Shown piece by piece: positions 56,701 to 64,000 of a DNA stretch of 64,000 nucleotides. Each line of letters opens with the position of its first letter. Position 1 is the first letter of the stretch. The notes beneath the pieces are model-generated. The model had not been told where the DNA came from and made no database searches. It saw only the letters and a list, made by a program, of their open reading frames with translations. Position numbers and translations under genes: made by a program. Source of the stretch: Homarus americanus (Eukaryota; Arthropoda; Malacostraca; Decapoda; Nephropidae); contig NW_024732415.1 of assembly GCF_018991925.1 (NCBI RefSeq), forward strand, positions 3,674,613 through 3,738,612. The letters are read 5' to 3'.

Positions 56701-59700
56701 ATTTTCCATTTTTCTCTTTACAGTATATCAGCCTTATTATTAATCCTATACAATTTCTGATTTCACCCATATAAAGCTTAAATTTTTTTTTTCACTTTTT
56801 GTTGAAGTACTGTATGACACTTACTGTATTTACAGTACCTGTTCTTGAACTTTTGTTGGATAAAATACAAGTTGTTTGTGTTGAAAACTACCTACTGTAT
56901 ATACTACTGTATAATGCTTAACCACATTATCAAAACTATTTCTTTTTTCTTATTTCCATTTTGTATTCTTTAATGTGAAATAGCAACCAATTTTAGGTAC
57001 AATGTAGATGTTTAAAAAAATAAATAAATAAACCGGTTGCTGAAAAATAGCTCAGGTCACAACTAGCCGCGTGCATAGGAGTAGATGATGTTACAAATAT
57101 GTCGGTTCGCAAGTGCTAAGTCTAAAAATAAGCTTTCAATGTGTCATCACTCTCATACAATCACCATATAACTTAAGCTAGGATTCCACATAAGCATTTG
57201 CAGTACCGGTATGCGTTTGCGTTAAATTGCCCTGAAAAATGGACACCCCGTTTCCATATGCATGCAGCTGTCTTTCTAGCTGGAACAGGAGAGGAAAGAT
57301 GGTGCCTAATGCCTCGAAGCTACGACGCTATTTATATGAACAGGATGATTTGCTTTTAACCTCCAAATATGGAGCCTACAGTACAAGTACTCTGGTATAA
57401 GACCTGAGCTTGGATGAAGAAAAATACAAAAAATATTTTCGTCTGAGCAGACAACAGCTATCACATGTCCTTTTCATGGTTGAAGATTTGGTGAAACACT
57501 GCAGGAACAGAGAAGTCATTTGCCCAAGGCGGTGACTTGCAATATGTACAATATGTACAATATGCTTATAAATAGGAAATAATAGGTACCATAGATAAAT
57601 ATTATGTGACACAAATATTAGTATTCCAGTGAACCTGTTATTGAGACCACGAACCTTCATTTGAAAACAGTTGTGTCAAAAATGTATGGATCTCATATAA
57701 TGATATCCAGTACTGTATAAAGGTTTTTTAAATGTACTATAGTGAACCCTCGATAACTTGGCACATATGGGGACCTGGCCTTGCCGAGTTATCCTAAATT
57801 CCGACCTATCGAGGCACTTCCTCCCTCCTTAATAAAATACAACAACAAAATTATTGATCCACATATGTGTACATGTAATTACTAAATGTAAAATAGTAAT
57901 ACTTACCAGCACTGCAGGCAAAGAATGAAGCATCACAGTAGGTGACACAGAGGCATGGTAGGTGATGCAGGTGGCCAGATATGCCGAGATTTTCCCAGAC
58001 AATTTTATATAACTCGGCATTACCCGAGTTATACTATAATACATTCCCAGACCATATCCATGCCGAGTTATGTGAAATTCTGAGTTATCAAATGCCGAGT
58101 TATTGAGGGCTTACAAAAATAAGTTGGGATATATTCTGAGTGAAATCAACTTTTCAGTCTCCTCGACATAATTTTTTCCCTCGAGGCATTTTGCTGGGCG
58201 AGAAGTGCAAACAAAGGGATAGTGATGTCACTGTGGAATTTCCATATCCGTTTCCATGCAGTTGCATTTGAATCGCTACAAGGAGCAATTGGCATGTACT
58301 GAAAAAGCATAACGCTAATGCAACCGTGCCAATGGAAACAATGGTGTACATTTCAATGTGATCCATTTTTGGCGCTAACGCTACCGCGTGAATGGAATCC
58401 TAGCTTTACTCCATAAACTCACTGCAGACAAATACTCATCCTCGCCAACACAGTCACTCAGCCAATTACTAATCATTTACTCTCATGTAATACAGTACCT
58501 ATGTGAAAAATTAAATATAAGAAACTTATTCTGTATTCTTTAATTTTCTCAGCTAATTTTGTACAATAAAGGTGCAAAGTTGAGAAATTTTGGAAAACTT
58601 TGTGAACAAAAGTTTGGAGATGTGGGTACTGTACTGTACTAAAGGAACACATGAGAGTACGAGTGTAGTGCCCACTGACTGACAGCAGCTTTCACATCAT
58701 GTAAACAAAGCAACGGGAATTTTGTATGATACAATAACTCATCAGGGGTCGAGTGTGTGATTCATTTTTGTAGAGAACTTATCTCCAATTACAGAATGGG
58801 AATTAATGTAGAGTACTGTAAAAAAAAAATATTTCAGATACTGGCTTAGTGCTCTATACTGTTCACTTTGTTTTAAATCTCAGCCAGTTTCTTGTAAGGA
58901 TATACTATGCAGAATAGTCATTACTGTACTGTACTATATTGTACTGCATGTTTATTATTGACCTATAAAATATGTTTTGTTGCATTTTAGACATTTTTTA
59001 GGAATGTATCTCAGCTTTTATAATGGGAGTCTATGGGAAAATGTGTCATTTTACAAAAAAAAATTCACTCAAGTGTTTTCAGGAACGGATCCCCTTCGTA
59101 AATTATGAAATGCCTGTATGTTCAAGGTACAGTACTGGGTGCTGAAAGTGAAAGGGGAGAGGTTAGCAAGATTACTGTGTTTGACTAAATCTGGCTAGCA
59201 AAGGCCAATGTTTGACTAAATCTGGCTGGTGTAGGCTAATGTTTGACTAAATTTGGCTGGAGTAGGCTAATGTTTGACTAAATCTGGCTGGGGTAGGCTT
59301 AATGTTTGACTAAATCTGGCTAGCACAGGCTAATGTTTGACTAAATCTGGCTGTAGGCTAATGTTTGACTAAATTTAGGCTAATGTTTGACTAAATCTGG
59401 CTGGGGTAGGCTAATGTTTGACTAAATCTGGCTGGGGTAGGCTAATGTTTGACTAAATCTGGCTGGGGTAGGCTAATGTTTGACTAAATCTGGCTGGGGT
59501 AGGCTAATGTTTGACTAAATCTGGCTGGGGTAGGCTAATGTTTGACTAAATCTGGCTGGTGTAGGCTAATGTTTGACTAAATTATGGTTGGTGTAGGCTA
59601 ATGTTTGACTTAATCTGGCTGGTGTAGTCTAATTTATGACTAAAGCTGGCTGGTGTAAGCTGATGTATGACTAAAGTTGGCTGGTGTAGACACTTTATAT

Positions 59701-60667
59701 CATCTGGTAATATCGAGGTGACAGTGAAAAATCTGTTTACCAGTGTCAACGTGACAATAATAAATCAGCTGTGAGGTGGTGTTGGTGCCCAAAATTTAGT
59801 GAAGGACTCATTCATATTTCCAAGAAGAGGCACATGTTATGAAGGGACCTTATAGAGGGTTGATGAGTTTTTGCCGCTAACTATAAACACACATGCTCCA
59901 GCTGCTTTTGTTGACAAGATGGGTGTCACCAGGACCAGCCAACTTTAATTCCCAAAAGGGAGGAGGGAGCAAAGTCAAGTTGCCCTTTCCTGACTTTCTT
60001 ATAAAATGTAATCTCAAGACCAATCCACCATTTACACAATAACTATACACTTGAACTAAGCATCTCTACAGATGTAACAAGTTCAGTATACCAGTACATG
60101 AAATTTGGTTGGAAGAAACAAAACCATGTAGGGTGGGGACAGTGTGTGTGTCTGAGTACAAAATAATCATGAGAGAGAGAGAGAGAGATATAAATGAAAC
60201 AGATAAGAGATAGAGAGAGGGTTGGCATGGATTGCAACTCAGACTTGTTGAGTAAAAGCACAAGTCTCCTTGAATCAATGCTGGGCTATAGAGGCCCCAA
60301 GATATTTATGTGGTTTATTTCTGTAGATTCTCAAAAATATGTGGTTATCTTAGGTTAAGTAGTACAGTGTACAGGGGGGGCTCAGAAGTTGCTCAACAAA
60401 CCTACTGGTACAGGTACAGGTAGACTGTCAAATAGAGAATTGTTGAGTGACATCTTGGTCCCTCTTTATATCTATGTGATAGAAGGAGACAACAACAATA
60501 TACATTTTCTCCCAACTCCTTTGCACGTACAGTACTGTACAGTATTTCAAATATAATTCAAGATAGTAAATATGACTTTTGTAAATGCACCAAAGACTTC
60601 ATTACACTGTGACAAATAAGAGTTAACTCACCACAACTTCACTTTCATCTTTAGCATCCCGTTTGTG
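47715..60667 (-). CDS. TMEM165: TMEM165/GDT1 (UPF0016) transporter, 3' part, gene continues beyond window
   Basis: Minus-strand exons in coding order: 60667-60632, 54499-54464, 54026-53853, 52156-52051 and 47779-47715 (stop TGA). Splice borders are GT-AG and phases agree. They encode 138 residues. The third exon carries QAFTMTFLAEWGDRSQIATV, with the family signature E-x-G-D-[KR]-[ST]. The fourth gives DVSGVIVGGLLGHFLCTGLA and the last TIIGGITFLIFAASALIIGP. TMEM165/GDT1 proteins are Golgi membrane transporters for Mn/Ca against protons, needed for glycosylation. The visible part covers the cytosolic loop and the last three membrane helices. The first signature copy and the N-terminal helices must lie past position 64000. 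Introns are large and full of repeats. Confidence 0.92.
47987..48290. mobile_element. MITE, family CAGCTAGACCCCGACTTACGAC, copy 2
   Basis: The ends are CAGCTGCTCCTCAACTTACG and the complement of CAGCTATTCCTCGACTTACG. It shares AGTTAGGGACCCAAATCCAG with the copy at 26501. It lies in the last TMEM165 intron. Confidence 0.8.
48615..48830 (+). mobile_element. Decayed LINE reverse-transcriptase C-terminal scrap
   Basis: One frame reads STYDSEIWAWSTTECLKIQA then TEKSYPRNSG, a decayed match to the T-Y-G-S-E-x-W and Q-A-x-E-M-R-x-L-R motifs of arthropod LINEs. No other domain is preserved. Confidence 0.5.
49909..50290 (+). mobile_element. tRNA-derived SINE with A-rich tail
   Basis: The 5' part (about 49911-49982) can fold as a tRNA. 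It has an A box TGGTAGAGGCGG, an anticodon stem CTTGC/GCGAG with loop CTCGCAA (CGC, Ala-like) and a perfect B box GGTTCGATTCC. The 3' body, with CACCTAGCAGTAAAGTAGGT (a motif I recall from other decapod repeats), runs to an A tract at about 50277-50285. The acceptor stem lacks a clear 3' discriminator and the body is fused, so it is a SINE rather than a tRNA gene. It lies in the last TMEM165 intron. Confidence 0.75.
51100..51394. mobile_element. MITE, family CAGTCACAATCCATAG
   Basis: The ends CAGTCACAATCCATAGTCTC and the complement CAGTCACAATCCAAAGTTTC are flanked by TA. The inverted similarity extends over about 100 bp, with CTTCCCTCC and GGCCTTTCTT blocks. It is 295 bp long, in the last TMEM165 intron. 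Confidence 0.85.
54464..54499 (-). other. TMEM165 microexon B (36 nt, LKQESPKDGEVM)
   Basis: A 36-nt exon with acceptor TCCCCTAG and donor GTGAGT, phase 0 at both ends. It resembles microexon A (23 of 36 bases match without gaps; both encode K-x-[DE] and K-D/D-E ... E-V), suggesting exon duplication. Confidence 0.7.
55345..55425. repeat. Fragment of a CAGTGAAACCTCTAATAATCC repeat with internal hairpin
   Basis: Begins CAGTGAAACCTCTAATAATC, like the ends of Tigger/pogo-type MITEs, and immediately folds back (GGAGGTTTCAC) into a short hairpin. No matching right end was found. Confidence 0.5.
57401..57531 (+). pseudogene. Harbinger transposase N-terminal scrap
   Basis: The frame reads DLSLDEEKYKKYFRLSRQQL followed by SHVLFMVEDLV and REVICPR. 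This matches the conserved stretch before the DDE domain of Harbinger transposases (Y-F-R-L-S-R ... I-x-P-R-x-R-L). The catalytic domain is deleted. Confidence 0.7.
57740..58113. mobile_element. MITE nested in Harbinger relict, ends GTGAACCCTCGATAACTTGG
   Basis: The left end TAGTGAACCCTCGATAACTT and the right end GCCGAGTTATTGAGGGCTTA are imperfect inverted repeats. GCCGAGTTAT words recur inside. It interrupts the Harbinger element, so it is the younger of the two. Confidence 0.7.
59165..59700. repeat. 31-bp minisatellite (GGCTAATGTTTGACTAAATC + TGGCTGGGGTA)
   Basis: About 17 tandem copies of a 31-bp unit. The central copies (about 59390-59560) are identical and the edges diverge, with some shortened units. 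It lies in a TMEM165 intron. Confidence 0.95.
60632..60667 (-). other. TMEM165 microexon A (36 nt, HKRDAKDESEVV)
   Basis: A 36-nt exon with acceptor CACCCTCAG and donor GTGAGT, phase 0 at both ends. It encodes a charged 12-residue piece of the cytosolic loop, and its length allows skipping without a frame change. Confidence 0.7.
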
Positions 60668-61484
60668 CTGAGGGTGAGCATCGAATAATTAATCTTAATT
60701 AAATTTCCTGAGTAAACACAAGAGTTCAGCACAGTATGTCAGATTTGATAATCTCAAAAATTATATAAAATATCAACAATAGAGAGTAATATAATAATCC
60801 TTCCCATCTTTCTTAAAAAGATGAGGCTAGCTAGCAGCTGGGAATTCAATGAGGAAATTCTAAGAACATTAAAGAAAAGTAGTTTTCTCTTCAGCTATTT
60901 ACCTGAATTCCCTACAGTGCATTAGCATGGTGGTGCATACCACCTTCAATTTGCATGACACACTTGTACTTGAATCTTTTCCCCACAGGATTGAAAATCA
61001 TATCAGTAGAAGGAATAGAAGGAATGGATATGTACAGTAGTGCCTCTTAAGATCAGACTTATTATGGCAGCATACAGACTGAGGTGTAGCAGATTCTCTG
61101 GTACTGTACAATACAGAGGCCAGGCCTTCTTCCCTACCCTGCATACCCCCTAAAATAAAAATCATCATACCTTTATCCTGCAAATGGAAAGGAAATCCTC
61201 CAAACATTATAAGATTCTTTTCTATTTATACTGAAGTAAAAAAAAAGTATTAATAAGACCATGTAAGTAACCTATACCATGCACTTGATATCGTAGATGA
61301 GAGAAACAGAGGTGTGTGAGTGATGTCAAAGACACTTGTAACTAGTGGTTATCAAGTTATACCATGCTCCAACATTGTGTGCATGCTCTCTCTCACACAC
61401 ACACACATGCAGTACACACAATGATAGAATAATAAATCTTCAATTACAGCATTTGTATCATTGGACTGTGCTGCAGACTATACA

Positions 61485-62748
61485 GTACTTATCCCCCGTT
61501 CTTAGAAATTGTCGCAAATGGTGAATTCGCAAATACAATACTGAATTTAATACCTTATAGAAAAAATAGGGTATGGTACCATGGCTACCAAGATTATCAT
61601 TTTTGTCATAATATTTTTGGGTAAGAAATGATAAATGTTTCAGAGATGGTGTTGATGTTTATAAGGAGTGAGTTTTTGTAATACAAATTAATAAATCTTA
61701 ACAAAAATAATTGTTTTCTCAATGACCATTTTCTTTAATATAGAGCAAGAAAGTAAAAATTACAATACGCTAATGTGGTTTAGAAATACGGTATACAAAA
61801 TCTAATATAAAACTATAAAATAAGAAAAATAAAGAGCACAGGTGTGTATGTGTGGGAGGTTAACTTATGCATGGAGGCAGTGAGCTGAACTGCATCACCG
61901 TCTCACCCGCTTCCCTCCCCTGATGTGACGTCAAAGCATACATACAAACACCTACACACACACACACACACACGTCTTCAGAGTCACCTGGCTGACTACC
62001 TGGCTGAACTGTGTGGCATCACCCAGATGATGGTTTTGTGTGTGGAAGGAGCTATTTATTGTACATAAAATATGTGCTATTGTATTTTATAATATGTTAT
62101 GTATCAGTTTCATTGTTTATCATAAAAATTTTTAAACAAAGCAGTTATAGCATGAATGAATGACTTCAGTTGTGTTTGGTTGGTTGAACCAAATTAGAAT
62201 TTTTGCCGAACAGGACCAAAGGGGACAAAGTTTGGATACCGGGAAGATTCGGATACAGTGTACAGTAGTTGGAATTCAGACACTGTAAATTAAATAAAGT
62301 CTATGACATTATATTTACAGTAAAAGTAGAGACATTCTGCATACAGTGACCTGATATACAGTAAATGGGGATGTTACTGGGTCAGTAACGTGGGAATCAA
62401 ATTTTACCAGGGGATGCCGAATATTAATTCTGGTGTCCTACATACTCTGTGGTGCATTGTACTGTATAGCACCTTATACCAAAAATATTGGGATCCTACA
62501 GCACCCTCCCTTCCCACATCCATGTACTGGGTGGAGTGAGAGGGGAAGGGCGGTGCGGCACACGAGAGAACTGACTAACAATGGAGTGTGTGCGAAAGAT
62601 GCGCATCTGCCAACAGTCGGTCAAAAAATTTATAACAGCCTTGCAGATAGCTGAATTTCAATTGCAAATCTTGAATAATCGGTCATTAATAATTTTTCAT
62701 GAATACAGTACAGTAAGTAAATTTGCAAATAAGGGGGATAAGTATACA
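61485..62748. mobile_element. DNA transposon-like element with ACTTATCCCCC ends
   Basis: The left end TACAGTACTTATCCCCCGTT is matched by the right end GGGGGATAAGTATACAGT, and GCAAAT motifs follow inside both ends. The element is about 1.26 kb. No transposase is recognised; short CA runs and a G+C-richer patch lie inside. Confidence 0.55.
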
Positions 62749-62930
62749 GTACAGTACAGTATACTGTAAAATATTGAATATACTTGTACAATCCCTGTCA
62801 TCTTTGATGCTTGACTGGGAACTGACAACCCTGTAGGGGTGAGGTGGCAGTGAAAACCATACTAAAATATAAATTACCGGTACCTTTAAAAGTTGCTTTT
62901 TTTTATTTCTATATTTAAAGGTCCTCTTAT

Positions 62931-63107
62931 GCAGAGCCCAAGCAGATAGGGTCTAGAGGAACGGTTGTCCCAGGACCTGGAAACCTGAAGGGCCTATGAG
63001 ACAAAGTCTCGTTACTACAGTGGACTTACTGCCTATGAAGATGGTAAAGAGTGAGGCAGTCATTTGATGAGTGCCGGGCCTGAAGTAGGTATGCTTGGGC
63101 TCTGCCC
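62931..63107. repeat. Short element with inverted GCAGAGCCCAAGCA ends
   Basis: GCAGAGCCCAAGCA at 62931 is mirrored by TGCTTGGGCTCTGC at 63094-63107, around a ~150-bp GC-richer interior. It is a possible small MITE or the stem of a structured transcript. Confidence 0.5.
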
Positions 63108-63115
63108 TTAAGTAA

Positions 63116-64000
63116 ACATTCAATACAATTTTTGTACCTTACATGAGGTTACATCACAAAAAAGTAGCACAAGGTACAAATCACATACAAGATGTTAACA
63201 TAATATTTATGTAATAAAAATGGTTATGCCACAAAACCCTGTACACAGGGGGAGGGAGGGGAGATTAATGACCGAGTTAGCAATATTCAGACAAAAAATG
63301 AATGAGCAGATACAGTACACAAAGGTTCTGAATAAACAGAGAAATAACCTGAACAATGACAATAACATTCCCTTTCTTTATCCTTTATTTTTGTTTAAGA
63401 ACAAAGACGTGATGTACAGTTAAAATGAGCATTGTGCACACACCAACTGGACTGACATTGGGGCGTCAAATCATACAGTGGCTATATGAAAGCTGAAGAT
63501 AATTAAGTCTTTATGAACTGGTGACCGAGTGATCTGTGGGAGTCAAAAAGTCTTTTCAGGTCGCATCAAATGAAAGCTTGTCACTAAATGACTGCTGTTG
63601 GCACAAAATGATCGGGCCAATATAACAACTGCTCAAACTGATCAGTACTGAAGGAAGACAACTGGCTTAGCCTACACCTCATCAAGTCATTTATCTGTTC
63701 ACTTAAGCTGCCCAATATCTTGAAAATTAATCCCTGTGGCTACCATGTCTGAAAGTACCCTATAAACCTAGAACAAGCACTGTGTCTTGAGTGTGATATT
63801 ACTTAAGTGTGAGAGAGAGTAGAAGAACTCTTTAGAAGACTTCCTATAATACCTAGAGCAAGTGTTCTGCGAGTCTCAAATCCATTTTTTCAAGGGTTTC
63901 TCATTATCCAATATAGAGAGAAACCAACTCTTATGTCTATTATCCCATTTACCCTTCAGGCATCTCCACACCACGTACCTGGTGAGACAGACAAGCATGT
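63116..64000. other. TMEM165 intron or upstream part, nothing recognised
   Basis: No exon could be identified with confidence. On the minus strand a GT donor-like CACCAG|GTACGT occurs near 63978, but the few residues before it do not match the family. Confidence 0.35.

Larger units (their letters stand above)
57176..58405 (+). mobile_element. PIF/Harbinger relict with TTA duplication and nested MITE
   Basis: The ends are AGCTAGGATTCCACATAAGC and the complement of AGCTAGGATTCCATTCACGC, flanked by TTA on both sides (57173-57175 and 58406-58408). A transposase scrap lies at 57401-57531. A second element (57740-58113) is inserted inside. TWA duplications and such ends are typical of PIF/Harbinger. 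Confidence 0.78.

Noticed and set aside
59165..59700. CRISPR-like array of ~31-bp repeats
   Set aside because: Units are directly adjacent with no unique spacers and the genome is eukaryotic. It is a minisatellite.
63960..63999. Possible further TMEM165 exon at the window edge (minus strand, CACCAG|GTACGT)
   Set aside because: A plausible donor exists but the few residues before it (HACLSHQ) do not match the family loop, and the acceptor would lie outside the window.

Overview
This is a window of animal nuclear DNA, most likely from an arthropod and plausibly a decapod crustacean. The genes are split by GT-AG introns, and some exons are only 15-36 nt. The sequence is AT-rich with many TC/GA/GT microsatellites. 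Short interstitial tracts of TTAGG, the arthropod telomere unit, are present, along with a tRNA-derived SINE and a very dense load of short DNA transposons. The species was not determined. All exon models were built by eye from open frames, splice sites and phase, without RNA evidence.

Three genes can be supported. (1) 5180-11276, plus strand: a four-exon gene for a protein of about 289 residues with two membrane segments and a proline-rich cytoplasmic tail carrying two PPxY (WW-domain ligand) motifs. (2) 22943-37223, plus strand: a nine-exon NIMA-related protein kinase, closest to NEK4, modelled at 1008 residues. An unusual N-terminal extension of about 370 residues, nearly all from one large exon, precedes the kinase domain. 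(3) 47715-60667, minus strand and continuing past the window: the 3' part of a TMEM165/GDT1 (UPF0016) cation transporter gene. Its E-x-G-D-[KR]-[ST] signature is visible, and two 36-nt in-frame microexons encode part of the cytosolic loop. The genes show no functional link.

Most of the remaining DNA is mobile or repetitive. A nearly intact Tc1/mariner-type transposon lies at 42045-43441, with TIRs, a TA duplication, a D-D-35-E triad and one late frameshift. A truncated Merlin/IS1016-type element at 13521-14793 has its transposase remnant bracketed by arrays of one ~30-bp repeat. A PIF/Harbinger relict at 57176-58405, with a TTA duplication, contains a nested MITE. A pogo/Tigger-derived deletion element lies at 27484-28340. 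At least nine further MITE-like insertions, most starting CAGT and flanked by TA, crowd the introns. Antisense fragments of non-LTR retrotransposons lie in introns 1 and 2 of the first gene and in the last intron of the kinase gene, and a sense-strand scrap lies near 48.6-48.8 kb.

Layout: 1-5179 simple repeats and little else; 5180-11276 PPxY membrane protein; 11277-22942 intergenic with the Merlin element, an inverted-duplicated MITE, telomere-like tracts and a 1.45-kb C-rich minisatellite; 22943-37223 kinase; 37224-47714 intergenic with MITEs, the Tc1 element and a minisatellite; 47715-64000 TMEM165 gene, whose large introns hold the SINE, the Harbinger relict and a 31-bp minisatellite.
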